A stretch of 64,000 bases of DNA from Aquimarina sp. ERC-38 (GCF_026222555.1 NZ_CP098511.1:1593501-1657500), one strand, 5' to 3'. Counted from the stretch's first letter, positions 26,246 through 35,639 are shown. A program made the numbers and translations. The notes: generated from the letters alone by a model not told the origin.

Positions 26246-27196
26246 ATGAAGATTTTACACCTTGATAACAACCATCCTCTGCTTATTGCTGAACTAGATA
26301 AAGCAGGTTATCATAATGATACGGACTACACTTCGGATAAAAAGGAAATTGAGGAAAAAATTAGTAATTATGACGGAATTATCATCCGTAGTCGTTTTGC
26401 TATAGACCGTTCTTTTTTAAGTAAAGCAACCCATCTTAAATTTATTGGTCGAGTAGGGGCAGGATTAGAAAGTATTGACTTGAATTTTGCTAAACAACAA
26501 GGAATCCATCTATTTTCCGCACCCGAAGGAAACCGTAATGCTGTTAGTGAGCATGCACTTGGAATGTTACTAGCGTTATTTAATAACTTAATCAATGCAA
26601 ACGAAGAAGTAAAAAACGGGCAATGGAACCGCGAAAAAAATCGTGGAATTGAATTGGATGGAAAATTCATAGGGCTTATCGGGTACGGAAATATGGGAAA
26701 GGCTTTTGCTAAAAAACTTCGGGGTTTTGAGGTAGAAGTGCTTTGTTACGATATAAAAGAAAATGTGGGTGATCAAAATGCAACACAAGTACCTTTATCC
26801 GTATTGTTTAATAAAGCTGAAGTGGTAAGCCTACATACCCCCTGGACTCCCTTGACGGATAAAATGGTGAATCAGGAATTTATTAATAACTTTAAAAATC
26901 CATTTTGGTTATTAAATACTGCCAGGGGTAAAAGTGTGGTAACAGAAGATGTGATGGTTGCTTTAAAAAACGGTAAGATACTTGGAGCCGGACTAGACGT
27001 TCTGGAATACGAAAAACTGTCGTTTGAACAGTTATTTGGAAGTAAAGAAAGCATGCCGGATGCATTACAAGAACTTTTAAGTATGAAACAGGTCATTTTA
27101 AGTCCGCATATTGCCGGCTGGACGGTTGAATCTAAAAGAAAACTTGCACAAACTATCGTAGATAAGATCATAGCACAATTTGGTGTACAAAACTAA
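26246..27196 (+). CDS. D-isomer-specific 2-hydroxyacid dehydrogenase
   Basis: This is a 316-residue cytoplasmic NAD-dependent dehydrogenase of the family that includes phosphoglycerate and lactate dehydrogenases. The nucleotide-binding motif GYGNMG is at 146-151, after FIGLI. The substrate-binding Arg is in LLNTARGKSVV and the catalytic His in SPHIAGWTVES. No C-terminal ACT regulatory domain is present, so it is a short form. The exact 2-oxoacid is not determined by the sequence; SerA-like phosphoglycerate oxidation is possible. The DUF1801 gene starts six bases later and is probably co-transcribed. Confidence 0.92.
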   Translation: MKILHLDNNHPLLIAELDKAGYHNDTDYTSDKKEIEEKISNYDGIIIRSRFAIDRSFLSKATHLKFIGRVGAGLESIDLNFAKQQGIHLFSAPEGNRNAVSEHALGMLLALFNNLINANEEVKNGQWNREKNRGIELDGKFIGLIGYGNMGKAFAKKLRGFEVEVLCYDIKENVGDQNATQVPLSVLFNKAEVVSLHTPWTPLTDKMVNQEFINNFKNPFWLLNTARGKSVVTEDVMVALKNGKILGAGLDVLEYEKLSFEQLFGSKESMPDALQELLSMKQVILSPHIAGWTVESKRKLAQTIVDKIIAQFGVQN

Positions 27197-27201
27197 AGAG
27201 A

Positions 27202-27666
27202 ATGAAAGAAGAGCCCTTACCAAGTATTGAAAGTTATATCAACAACCTTCCGGAGGAACGAATAACACCTATCCGAAAATTACGAAAAGTCATTAAAGAT
27301 AACTTACCTAAAGGTTTTTCAGAAGAAATAAATAATAGGACGATAGGATTTGTAGTGCCTCTTAATTTATATCCAAAGGGCTATCACTGCCAACCTAACC
27401 AACCTCTGCCTTTTATAAATCTGGCTTCGCAAAAAAATTACATAGCCCTACATCATATGGGAATATATGCTGATCCGAACCTTCTAACCTGGTTTAAGGA
27501 GGAGTATACAAAACATGTCAAAACTAAATTAGATATGGGTAAAAGTTGTATTCGTTTTAAAAAGGTAAACAACATACCCTACACGCTTATAGCAGAACTA
27601 GCTGCTAAATGGACTCCGCAACAATGGATAGAAACTTATGAAAGGGTTATCTATAAAAAAAGCTGA
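27202..27666 (+). CDS. DUF1801 domain protein
   Basis: This 154-residue protein belongs to the DUF1801 (YdhG-like) family. The N-terminal part SIESYINNLPEERITPIRKL and the central PFINLASQKNYIALHHMGIY are typical. The family fold is a small alpha/beta domain of unknown biochemical role; no signal peptide is present. It is 6 bases downstream of the 2-hydroxyacid dehydrogenase and ends at a hairpin that overlaps its stop codon. Confidence 0.85.
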   Translation: MKEEPLPSIESYINNLPEERITPIRKLRKVIKDNLPKGFSEEINNRTIGFVVPLNLYPKGYHCQPNQPLPFINLASQKNYIALHHMGIYADPNLLTWFKEEYTKHVKTKLDMGKSCIRFKKVNNIPYTLIAELAAKWTPQQWIETYERVIYKKS

Positions 27667-27686
27667 AGAAATAAATTCCTTCAGCT
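27661..27686. terminator. Bidirectional terminator hairpin
   Basis: AGCTGAAG and CTTCAGCT form a hairpin flanked by an A-run before and TTTAT after, overlapping the DUF1801 stop codon. It separates this plus-strand unit from the convergent MscS gene. Confidence 0.75.
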
Positions 27687-27844
27687 TTATGTATTTATTT
27701 TATCATTTAGTGTCCAAGATAATTTTATATTATTGATTTTCAATATTGTAATAATTAGTTTTGATTCCAGAAGCAATAGCAACCTGCCCGTCCGCAAGCG
27801 GGTCTTGCATCTTTACAGGACACTAATGTTGTTTTATATCAAAA

Positions 27845-28675
27845 TTAAGCCTTACCTGGTAGATTCTCCTGAAATAAATGTACGTCTCTTTGAGGATAAG
27901 GAATAGAAATTCCGGCTTCATCCAGTTTCATTTTACTGGTTTCCAAAACATCAAATAAAACAGTCCAGTAATCTTCAACTAATACGGCTGGTCTTACAAT
28001 TAAAACAATAGCACTATCTCCCAATTCACTGACAGCCACCTGTGGTTCAGGGTCTTTTAATACTTTTGGATGATCGTTTAAAACCCCTAGTAATACTTCC
28101 TTAGCTTGTTTAATATTATCATTATACCCAATGCCTATGGTAATATCAACTTTAGCAGTTCCCTGTGAAGTATAGTTAATGATATTTCCGTTAGACAAAG
28201 CTCCGTTTGGAATAATGATTTCCCGGTTTTGCCAATTCGTCATTTTAGTCGTAAAAATATCAATCATTTTAACTGCTCCAATTTGGCCTTGTGCTTCAAT
28301 GACATCTCCTACGCGGAATGGCTTAAAAATAAGGATAAGTACCCCTCCGGCAAAATTGGATAGCGAACCCTGTAATGCCAGTCCGATAGCTAGACCTGCA
28401 GCGGCTAATACGGCAGCAAAAGAAGTGGTTTCAACCCCTAGGGTTCCTAGAACCATAATAATCACCAGGATCCAAAGCCCCCATCTTAAAATGCTTACCA
28501 AGAATTTTTCCAATCCCGGATCGTAATCCACTTTTTGCATGGATTTATTAGCAATTTTGATAATTCTTTTAATTACCCAATTACTTACAATTAAAATAAG
28601 AATAGCTCCAATAACTTTTGGGCCAAAATCAACAACAAACGCGATGCCCTGATCAATCCAGGTTTGAATTTCCAT
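27845..28675 (-). CDS. Small-conductance mechanosensitive ion channel (MscS family)
   Basis: This is a 276-residue inner membrane channel that opens on hypo-osmotic shock. Three membrane helices are visible (about 15-32, 60-83 and 88-110). The third is the glycine- and alanine-rich pore helix (AAAGLAIGLALQGSLSNFAG). The cytoplasmic beta domain follows (FRVGDVIEAQGQIGAVKMID). Length and order are those of standard MscS proteins. It is a single gene, convergent with the DUF1801 gene. Confidence 0.94.
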   Translation of the reverse strand: MEIQTWIDQGIAFVVDFGPKVIGAILILIVSNWVIKRIIKIANKSMQKVDYDPGLEKFLVSILRWGLWILVIIMVLGTLGVETTSFAAVLAAAGLAIGLALQGSLSNFAGGVLILIFKPFRVGDVIEAQGQIGAVKMIDIFTTKMTNWQNREIIIPNGALSNGNIINYTSQGTAKVDITIGIGYNDNIKQAKEVLLGVLNDHPKVLKDPEPQVAVSELGDSAIVLIVRPAVLVEDYWTVLFDVLETSKMKLDEAGISIPYPQRDVHLFQENLPGKA

Positions 28676-28815
28676 AAGATATTAATTTTAAGATTTTAAC
28701 AAATGTAATCGGATATTACCAAAATTTCAAAAAGGTTATGAATACTTTAAAATTTGTATCTTTTTGCATTTACGGCATTTATTGTATTTTAGCAGAGACC
28801 TCAAAAGCACACTTA

Positions 28816-29400
28816 ATGTCTGAATTTTGGCTGTATGTACAATTAGGTTTCTATCACGTACTTGATTGGAAAGCTTATGATCACATTCTTTTTTTAACGG
28901 TACTGGCAGTATCATTCTCTGCAGATCACTGGAAGAAAGTACTGTGGGCGGTAACCGCATTTACCTTAGGTCATACCATAGCTCTATTTTTATCTATTTA
29001 TAAAGTAGTAAGTATTAATAAAAATATGATCGAATTTTTAATTCCGGTAACCATACTGATTACTGCTATTTTTGTAGTAGTCAGGTCCGGTAGTTTAAAA
29101 CAACAAGCTTTATCTCCTGTTTTTATTGGAATAACTATATTTTTCGGATTGATACATGGCTTTGGGTTTTCTAACTATTTTAAAGTGATTAGTAGTAATA
29201 CCGGAGCAAAATTAATACCCGGATTATCGTTTGCTACCGGGATTGAACTGTCACAATTACTATTAGTGGTAGTTGTATTATTGGTTGGGTTTTTGGTACA
29301 GCAATTCTTTAAAGTTGCAGAACGGGATTGGGTACTGGTCATAGCTTCTGTTGTTATAGGAATGACCATCCCTATGGTACAGAATAATTGGATTTTTTAA
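28816..29400 (+). CDS. HupE/UreJ family membrane protein
   Basis: This is a membrane protein of about 194 residues from the start at 28816. HGFGFSNYF and FTLGHTIALFLS carry the histidines typical of HupE/UreJ proteins, a family linked to nickel or cobalt handling and permease-like roles. Six membrane segments fit. An ATG 26 codons upstream (28738) gives an additional hydrophobic piece that is less likely. There is no hydrogenase or urease gene nearby, so the metal role is unproven. The dCMP deaminase follows at 29427, 26 bases after this stop. Confidence 0.82.
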   Translation: MSEFWLYVQLGFYHVLDWKAYDHILFLTVLAVSFSADHWKKVLWAVTAFTLGHTIALFLSIYKVVSINKNMIEFLIPVTILITAIFVVVRSGSLKQQALSPVFIGITIFFGLIHGFGFSNYFKVISSNTGAKLIPGLSFATGIELSQLLLVVVVLLVGFLVQQFFKVAERDWVLVIASVVIGMTIPMVQNNWIF

Positions 29401-29426
29401 TTGTGATACAAGCTTACCTGAATTAA

Positions 29427-29858
29427 ATGCCAGCATTAAAACAATTACGATATGATAAAGCTTATTTACGCATTGCTCGTGAATGGGGTAATTTGTCACA
29501 TTGTAAACGTAAAAAAGTAGGAGCATTGATTGTAAAAGACCGGATGATTATTTCAGACGGGTATAATGGCACCCCTACTGGCTTTGAAAATCCCTGTGAA
29601 GATGAAGAAGGCTATACTAAGTGGTACGTATTACACGCAGAAGCAAATGCTATTTTAAAAGTAGCTTCTTCTACACATTCATGTAAGGGAGCAACCTTGT
29701 ATATTACCTTGTCTCCCTGTCGCGAATGTAGTAAATTGATTCACCAGGCCGGGATTGAGAGAGTTGTGTATCAAAATGCCTATAAAGACAATTCAGGATT
29801 GGAGTTTTTAGAAAAAGCAGGAGTATTAATTGACCATATTTCGGATTTAGACAATTGA
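29427..29858 (+). CDS. dCMP deaminase family protein
   Basis: This 143-residue cytosine/deoxycytidylate deaminase has the zinc motifs HAEANA (His70) and TLSPCRECSKL (two Cys). The N-terminus CKRKKVGALIVKDRMIISDG and GYNGTPTGFENPC match dCMP deaminases, which convert dCMP to dUMP on the way to dTTP. The stop TGA overlaps the ATG of the S41 peptidase (TGATG). It belongs to the plus-strand unit starting at 28816. Confidence 0.9.
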   Translation: MPALKQLRYDKAYLRIAREWGNLSHCKRKKVGALIVKDRMIISDGYNGTPTGFENPCEDEEGYTKWYVLHAEANAILKVASSTHSCKGATLYITLSPCRECSKLIHQAGIERVVYQNAYKDNSGLEFLEKAGVLIDHISDLDN

Positions 29859-31447
29859 TGGGAGGATATTCAAAGAAATTTTTACCGCTGGTTATCGGAG
29901 TTGCAATGGGATCCGGCGTTTTTTTAGGAAGCAGACTGGATTTTGATGATCCGGCCGCCGAACTTTTTACGTATAATTCTAAAAAAGAAAAGCTAAACCG
30001 CTTAATTGATTACATTGATTACGAATATGTAGATGAAATTGATACGGATAGTATTGTAGATGTAACTGTTAATCGAATTTTAGAAAATTTAGATCCGCAT
30101 TCTACCTATATTTCTCCGGAAGAACTGGAAGGTATTACTGAAAATATGCAGGGTGATTTTATCGGGATCGGAGTTACCTACTATCCCTATAACGATACCA
30201 TATCCGTAATTAACACGATTAAAGGCGGACCTAGCGAACAGGCGGGGATCAAGGCGGGAGACCGTATATTGATGGCGGATAACGACACGCTGTACGGCCC
30301 TCAATTGCAACAAAGCCAATTAGCCGGTAAACTAAGAGGGGAGTTAAATAGCCGGGTACGCTTAAAAGTATACCGTCATGGCAGAGGAACTTTTGACGTT
30401 ACCGTAACCAGGGGTAAAGTACCTTTAGAAAGTATTGATGCCACCTATATGCTTACCTCCTCTATGGGGTACATAAAAATTAACCGCTTTGCCGAAACTA
30501 CGTTTACCGAATTTAAAAAAGCCCTACGTAAATTAAAAAAAGAAGGAGCTGCTTCTATGATTATAGACTTGAGGGATAACGGAGGCGGTTTTATAGCCCC
30601 GGCCCTTAAAATTGCCGATGAATTCCTGGAAGATGATAAATTAATTATGTTTACTAAAAATAAAAAAGGAACTATTGAAAATAATTACGCTTCCAGTACC
30701 GGTATTTTTGAAAAAGGGGATTTGTACGTATTACTAAACGAAAATTCAGCTTCTGCCAGCGAAATTTTTGCAGGTGCCATACAAGATAATGATCGGGGCA
30801 CCATTGTTGGTCGCCGATCATATGGAAAAGGTCTGGTACAACGTGAAATGTCATTAGGTGACGGGAGCGCAGTACGTCTAACCATTTCGAGGTATTATAC
30901 TCCGACCGGTAGGTCCATTCAGAGACCTTATAAAAAGAACGGGAACAAAGCTTATTTTAACGAATACCTGGAACGATATCGCAACGGGGAATTACAAAGC
31001 GCTGATAGTATCCAGGTAGCAGACTCCTTAAAGTTTAGGACACCCGGTGGTAAAATTGTGTACGGCGGTGGCGGGATCATACCAGATATTTTTGTAGGTA
31101 AAGAAGGATCAAGAGCAAGTGAAACCTTAAGTTATATGGTGCGTAACGGATTTATGGGTCGGTATGTATTTGAACAAATTGATAAAGATAGGGCAACCTA
31201 CCAGGATTGGTCAAGAACTGATTTTATAGACAATTTTGTAGTAGATGATACAATGGCTGACGGTTTTATGTCTTATGCTGAGGAAGTTGGTATTAATATG
31301 AACCTTACCAATTACCAGGATCTATTAAAAAAATACCTAAAAGCAATTATTGCCCGGCAACTTTATAATAGCAGTGCCTATGAACAAATACTGAATAAAG
31401 AAGATCGTATGGTGAATAAAGTTTTATCTTTATATCAGAATTCGTAA
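29858..31447 (+). CDS. S41 family C-terminal processing peptidase (CtpA-like)
   Basis: This 529-residue peptidase begins with a signal/anchor segment (FLPLVIGVAMGSGVFLG), followed by an N-terminal helical region, a PDZ domain (about 95-170, GGPSEQAGIKAGDRILMAD) and the S41 catalytic core. The serine is in NSASASEIFAGAI and the lysine in RRSYGKGLVQ. It acts in the periplasm, cutting C-termini of proteins. A TTG three bases upstream of the ATG could also start it. The ATG at 29858 overlaps the dCMP deaminase stop codon, so translation is probably coupled. Confidence 0.94.
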   Translation: MGGYSKKFLPLVIGVAMGSGVFLGSRLDFDDPAAELFTYNSKKEKLNRLIDYIDYEYVDEIDTDSIVDVTVNRILENLDPHSTYISPEELEGITENMQGDFIGIGVTYYPYNDTISVINTIKGGPSEQAGIKAGDRILMADNDTLYGPQLQQSQLAGKLRGELNSRVRLKVYRHGRGTFDVTVTRGKVPLESIDATYMLTSSMGYIKINRFAETTFTEFKKALRKLKKEGAASMIIDLRDNGGGFIAPALKIADEFLEDDKLIMFTKNKKGTIENNYASSTGIFEKGDLYVLLNENSASASEIFAGAIQDNDRGTIVGRRSYGKGLVQREMSLGDGSAVRLTISRYYTPTGRSIQRPYKKNGNKAYFNEYLERYRNGELQSADSIQVADSLKFRTPGGKIVYGGGGIIPDIFVGKEGSRASETLSYMVRNGFMGRYVFEQIDKDRATYQDWSRTDFIDNFVVDDTMADGFMSYAEEVGINMNLTNYQDLLKKYLKAIIARQLYNSSAYEQILNKEDRMVNKVLSLYQNS

Positions 31448-31476
31448 AATACTAACCAGGCAAGTACGTCACTTTT

Positions 31477-31785
31477 ATGTTCGAGATCAAGGAATATTTA
31501 ATGGCAGTTGCCATATGTTCACCTTTGCTATTTTTTATTCTGGCGGTAACTTTTAGGCTACTTGATAATAGTGCCTCTATATTTTTGGACCATGATATTC
31601 TATTAGATTCCGCTTATGTGTCTAATAGTTTGATTAAAAAACAAATTGAAGATTCTAACGATGAAAAACTAAAGAAAAGACTTAAAAATTCCCTTCGATA
31701 CCGAAAATTACATTACATTTTTATGATCCTGGCAATAGCAACCTTACCCATAGTGGTTGTGATAGCAGTATTATTTATTATCTGA
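31477..31785 (+). CDS. Small two-helix membrane protein (102 residues)
   Basis: This protein is not recognised. Two hydrophobic segments (about 8-27, LMAVAICSPLLFFILAVTF, and 80-102, FMILAIATLPIVVVIAVLFI) flank a charged middle rich in Lys and Glu. It follows the S41 gene by 29 bases on the same strand and may be part of that operon. It converges on the 31805 gene. Confidence 0.6.
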   Translation: MFEIKEYLMAVAICSPLLFFILAVTFRLLDNSASIFLDHDILLDSAYVSNSLIKKQIEDSNDEKLKKRLKNSLRYRKLHYIFMILAIATLPIVVVIAVLFII

Positions 31786-31804
31786 TGATCCTAAAAATGA
31801 TAAC

Positions 31805-32002
31805 CTATCCTTGCGCTTTTTCCTTAATTTTATAAGAAATTAATAAGGTAATTAATAAAACTATAGCACTGGCGCAACCTAAAATACTGTAAACAGCAAT
31901 TCTGCTATTACCTTCTAATAAATTTGTAAAATTAAGTAAGGTTGCATTATAAACAGCAAGTGCCGAAGCCAAAACAAGTAAGATATATACTAAATATTTC
32001 AT
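31805..32002 (-). CDS. Small membrane protein (65 residues)
   Basis: This short protein has two hydrophobic segments (MKYLVYILLVLASALAVYNA and IAVYSILGCASAIVLLITLL) and a Lys-rich end. It is 10 bases downstream of the MarC gene on the same strand, so the two are likely co-transcribed. No function is recognised. Confidence 0.55.
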   Translation of the reverse strand: MKYLVYILLVLASALAVYNATLLNFTNLLEGNSRIAVYSILGCASAIVLLITLLISYKIKEKAQG

Positions 32003-32012
32003 AAGCTATAAG

Positions 32013-32585
32013 TTAAAAAAGACCTTTAATATTAGTTGCAAACAATTTTACTGCAATAGCCAGAAGAATCACACCAAAGATTTTCCGGATAACATTAATC
32101 CCCTGTTTACCTAAAAAACGTTCAATACGCCCAGAAGACTTAAGGACAATGTATACAAAGATAATATTTATTAAAACAGCAATGATGATATTAATAGTCG
32201 CATATTCTGATCGTAGGGATAATAGCGAGGTCATTGTTCCGGCACCTGCAATCAGCGGAAAAGCGATAGGTACCACAGCAGCCGTTTCCGGAGCATCATC
32301 TTTATATAGCTGAATGCCTAAAATCATTTCAAGGGCAATAAAAAAGATAATAAAAGAACCGGCAACCGCAAAGGAGTTAACGTCTATCCCAATAAGGTTT
32401 AAAATCTTCTTTCCTACAAATAAAAAAACAATCATTAAAATGCCTGCAACAATAGATGCCTTTTCACTTTGAATATGTCCTACTTTATTACGCAAACCTA
32501 TAATGATAGGAATACTACCGATGATATCAATAACCGCAAATAAAATCATACTGGCAGTTAGTACTTCTTTTAAGTCAAAATTCAT
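32013..32585 (-). CDS. MarC family integral membrane protein
   Basis: This membrane protein of about 190 residues has six hydrophobic segments. MILFAVIDIIGSIPIIIGLR and AVVPIAFPLIAGAGTMTSLL (the conserved loop of MarC proteins) identify the family. Its transport function remains unknown in general. An upstream ATG at 32657 adds 24 mostly polar residues; I prefer 32585 (MNFDLKEVL). A 65-residue membrane protein gene follows. Confidence 0.9.
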   Translation of the reverse strand: MNFDLKEVLTASMILFAVIDIIGSIPIIIGLRNKVGHIQSEKASIVAGILMIVFLFVGKKILNLIGIDVNSFAVAGSFIIFFIALEMILGIQLYKDDAPETAAVVPIAFPLIAGAGTMTSLLSLRSEYATINIIIAVLINIIFVYIVLKSSGRIERFLGKQGINVIRKIFGVILLAIAVKLFATNIKGLF

Positions 32586-32763
32586 AATTTGGGATTTAAA
32601 AATTTTGAGTGCAAAAGTACGTTGTTCTTTGTATATAATATCTACAAATAAGTACAATTGTCAAATATTCAGGGTTTTAACACATAGCAGTATTTTTTTA
32701 TTTAAAACTAAAACAGGGTACAGTTTTACTATTCAGGATTCATACTTTTTATTGAATATCTCG

Positions 32764-32771
32764 TACCTTTG
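32764..32771 (+). promoter_or_regulatory. -7 box next to the start codon of the DUF3109 gene
   Basis: TACCTTTG fits TAnnTTTG and ends only four bases before the ATG at 32776. Transcription from it would start at or next to the ATG, giving a leaderless or almost leaderless message. Confidence 0.45.
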
Positions 32772-32775
32772 ACAA

Positions 32776-33348
32776 ATGTTTCAGTTAGGAAAAACCATCG
32801 TTTCAGAAGAAATTTTTAAAAAAGATTTTGTGTGTAATTTATCAGCTTGTAAAGGGGCTTGCTGTGTACAAGGAGAGGCGGGTGCCCCGGTTGAAACAGA
32901 AGAGGAAGCTATACTGGAAGACATCTATCCAAAGATTAAAAAATACCTACGACCCGAAGGTATTGCAGCTATCGAAGCGCAGGGAACTACCATTAAAAAT
33001 GATTTTGACGAAATTGAGACCCCACTGGTGCAGGGAGAAGAATGTGCCTACGTAATTTTTGATAAAAAGGGAACAGCCAAATGTGGTATTGAAGAAGCCT
33101 ACAATCAGGGAGCCATTACCTGGAAAAAACCCATTTCCTGTCATTTATACCCGGTCAGGGTGCAGCAATATACAGAGTTTGCAGCGGTTAACTACCATAA
33201 ATGGTATATCTGTGATGACGCCTGTACACTAGGGAAAGAATTACAGGTTCCCGTTTATACTTTTGTAAAAGAAGCCTTACAGCGCAAGTTTGGAGACAAT
33301 TGGTATCAGGAGTTAGAAAAAATAGCTCAACAGTATTTATCCAAATAA
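32776..33348 (+). CDS. DUF3109 family protein
   Basis: This 190-residue protein has the cysteine-rich YkgJ-like layout of DUF3109: FVCNLSACKGACCVQGEAGA at the start, then CAYVIFD, CGIEEAY, CHLYPVR and YICDDACTLGK. The cysteines could bind zinc or an iron-sulfur cluster. Its function is unknown and it has no signal peptide. The 3' gap 33349-33640 holds no clear gene; a 74-codon frame overlapping the gene end is not supported. Confidence 0.87.
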   Translation: MFQLGKTIVSEEIFKKDFVCNLSACKGACCVQGEAGAPVETEEEAILEDIYPKIKKYLRPEGIAAIEAQGTTIKNDFDEIETPLVQGEECAYVIFDKKGTAKCGIEEAYNQGAITWKKPISCHLYPVRVQQYTEFAAVNYHKWYICDDACTLGKELQVPVYTFVKEALQRKFGDNWYQELEKIAQQYLSK

Positions 33349-33640
33349 AAAAAGACAAGATCGGTAATAGTATTTTCGATCAATTTGTAGTAAGATGTAA
33401 AACTATAACTATCGTATATTTAGATAAAAAAGCGTCGTTTCTAGTGTCTTTTCGTAATAAAAATGAAGAAAAATTGCCTGTCTTTTATTCGATCGAGGAT
33501 ATCGAGAATAGCTTTTTTGACTAAAATATCAATCATCTTGGGCTTTGGATAAATGACTTAATGGTTCTACTAAGTTTTAACGGTATATAATTATAGCTTC
33601 GTTCTACATAATTATGACTAAAATTAATAAAAAGAAGCAG

Positions 33641-34387
33641 TTACTTATCAATTTCGCTAAGTAAGTCCGGGGCTTCTTTCCTTTTAAATGAACTGTTTCT
33701 GATCAAATCTTTTAACATATATATCGACTTATCCGTTTGCTTTAGTTTTAGATATGCTAAAGAAAGATACCACATCCCGCGATCCGTTAGTTTTCCGTTT
33801 CGGGCAAGATAATCTTCCAGAGTACGAGCAGCTTTATCATATTGCTGCAAGGCTAATTGCGAATTACCTTGGTATAATAATAAATAAGGACGGTTATACT
33901 GTTCATAGGCATTTTGAAACTCCAGGACGGCATGCTCATAATCTTTTTGCTCATAGGCAAGAAAAGCCTCTTTTTCCGAATCATTTTTTTCAGAGTTATT
34001 ACCTCTGGTAAAAGGCAACACTACATTTTGGTAAGGTTCAAAATAAACGGCATATAATTGATCGGTATTGATTCTGGAAGATTGCCATATAGCAACCCCG
34101 GCCAGTGCAACTGTTAGAAATATAATTGCCGCCGCAATCCATTTTTGATAAAGGGGTAATACCTTTGACGTTGTCGATTTTGATGTATGAATCCTTTCTT
34201 CAAAGCGTTTTAAGTCTTTTTTTAAATCCATACGATTCTGCCGACCTGCAACTTCTCTTACATCATTTAGAAAACGAATTTCATCTTTTAAATCCGGGTT
34301 TTCTTCTTTTAACTTTTCAAACAAGGATGTTTCTTCGGGGTTCAAAGATCCTTGTATATACTTGTCAAGTAATATATCTTTCTCCAT
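33641..34387 (-). CDS. Anti-sigma-like membrane protein with TPR-like C-terminus
   Basis: This 248-residue protein pairs with the sigma factor before it: its ATG overlaps the sigma stop codon by one base (TAATG). The cytoplasmic N-terminus (MEKDILLDKYIQGSLNPEET) resembles anti-sigma proteins in Bacteroidota. A membrane helix lies at about 87-107 (WIAAAIIFLTVALAGVAIWQ). The outer part has tetratricopeptide-like helices (AFLAYEQKDYEHAVLEFQNA). It probably holds the sigma factor inactive until a signal reaches it, but no zinc motif is present and anti-sigma action is inferred from its place. Confidence 0.75.
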   Translation of the reverse strand: MEKDILLDKYIQGSLNPEETSLFEKLKEENPDLKDEIRFLNDVREVAGRQNRMDLKKDLKRFEERIHTSKSTTSKVLPLYQKWIAAAIIFLTVALAGVAIWQSSRINTDQLYAVYFEPYQNVVLPFTRGNNSEKNDSEKEAFLAYEQKDYEHAVLEFQNAYEQYNRPYLLLYQGNSQLALQQYDKAARTLEDYLARNGKLTDRGMWYLSLAYLKLKQTDKSIYMLKDLIRNSSFKRKEAPDLLSEIDK

Positions 34388-34929
34388 TATGACGGTGTTT
34401 TAATAAGTTCCTTTAGGGCTTTTAAACAATGGGATTTTTGACTCTTAACTACACTTTTATTTTCGTAGCCCAGGCTTAGGGTAATCTCGTCAATAGTTAG
34501 TCCGCGGTAATAGAACAAGGTTAACATTTCCTGGCATCTTTTTCCTAATTTTTTAAAAGATTCATGTAACCGTTTGCTTTGTGGTGATGGTTCAGCTTCT
34601 TTAAAAATATAAGACAAGGCTTCGGTTTCCGTATCTTCAGGAAGGTCTTCAAAGGTCGTTGTCTTCTGCTTCTGCTTTAAAAGGTCATAGATTTTATATT
34701 TTCCAATACTAAATAAGTACGTTTTTACAGAACTTTTAATATCGTCTAATTTTCCTCTGATAGCATGTTCACGTAAAGCAATAAAAGATTCCTGATAAAT
34801 ATCAATCACATCATCATGGGTAAGATCATACTTTCCGGCAAATTGTATAAACGAAGTACGATAAGAGGTATACATTTTTTCTAAAGAATGGTTCCCTCCT
34901 TTTTTTAATAAACGTATTTCTTCTTTCAT
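34387..34929 (-). CDS. ECF-type RNA polymerase sigma factor
   Basis: This 180-residue protein has a sigma region 2 (SFIQFAGKYDLTHDDVIDIY, then ESFIALREHA) and a region 4 with a helix-turn-helix (MLTLFYYRGLTIDEITLSLG). It lacks regions 1 and 3, as expected for an extracytoplasmic function sigma factor. The partner membrane protein starts at its stop codon. Its targets cannot be told from this window. Confidence 0.9.
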   Translation of the reverse strand: MKEEIRLLKKGGNHSLEKMYTSYRTSFIQFAGKYDLTHDDVIDIYQESFIALREHAIRGKLDDIKSSVKTYLFSIGKYKIYDLLKQKQKTTTFEDLPEDTETEALSYIFKEAEPSPQSKRLHESFKKLGKRCQEMLTLFYYRGLTIDEITLSLGYENKSVVKSQKSHCLKALKELIKTPS

Positions 34930-35213
34930 AAATAGAATGAATTGATGATTCTTTGGAAGAAAAGGAAGGTACTATTTTATTTAAAAGTAAAAATAAGATT
35001 CCAAATTAAAATAAGTTTTTTTGATTTAAGCTAACATTTTAAACGATAAAATTAGGTTTTTTCAAAATAAGAAATTTCATACGTATTGAGTCCAAAAAAT
35101 TAGAATTTAAAAATGAAATAAAGATCGAAATTTTATTTTTTAAAGCTGTTTTTTGATTAGTTTTTTGTACCAAAATCAGTTAAAAACCGCTTATCAAAAA
35201 CCGTTAGTAAATC

Positions 35214-35413
35214 TGTTGAAAACCATGCGGAAGCCGTATGTTTAAAGGCTTGATAAGGTAATTGAGTAAGTATTAATTTTTATAAGCAATTCAGTTGTAA
35301 ATAACTGTAATTTAGAATTTTAACTAGTGAAGTTGAAAAGGTAAAATGTGTACTATCACTTTTTCATGTTGAAAACTTTGTTGAAAAGCTCTCGTTACTT
35401 TTTGTTGAATACA
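35214..35413 (+). promoter_or_regulatory. Cluster of TGTTGAAAA words upstream of nrdB
   Basis: TGTTGAAAA occurs at 35214-35222, 35367-35375 and 35379-35387, with a close variant TGTTGAATA at 35405-35413. The reverse complement TTTTCAACA is two bases away from the DnaA-box consensus TTATCCACA. A -7 box TATTTTTG stands at 35422-35429. The 710-base gap 34930-35639 otherwise shows no convincing gene. Binding of a regulator such as DnaA before a ribonucleotide reductase gene is plausible but unproven. Confidence 0.4.
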
Positions 35414-35639
35414 GGCTTCTATTTTTGATCTTTGTTAAAGAACTGATCGAAGCTTTTCTAATAAAGAACCAGAAATTGATTTTTGTCTGTTATTGAAATT
35501 ATTTTTTAGTTGTATGGCTAAGGCAATAGAACCAAAAAAGTGGAAATAAAGGGGTAAAAATTCTTTTGTAATTGTTTTTAAAGTTAGGATTAGTCCTACA
35601 GCTACGAAAAAGAAAAATATCAAATTTTAAGACACCCTT

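Noticed and set aside
33300..33524. A 74-codon plus-strand frame overlapping the end of the DUF3109 gene
   Set aside because: It starts inside the DUF3109 gene in another frame and shows no family features or start signals.
35435..35623. A 62-codon minus-strand hydrophobic frame upstream of nrdB
   Set aside because: It overlaps the likely nrdB promoter region and has no other support.
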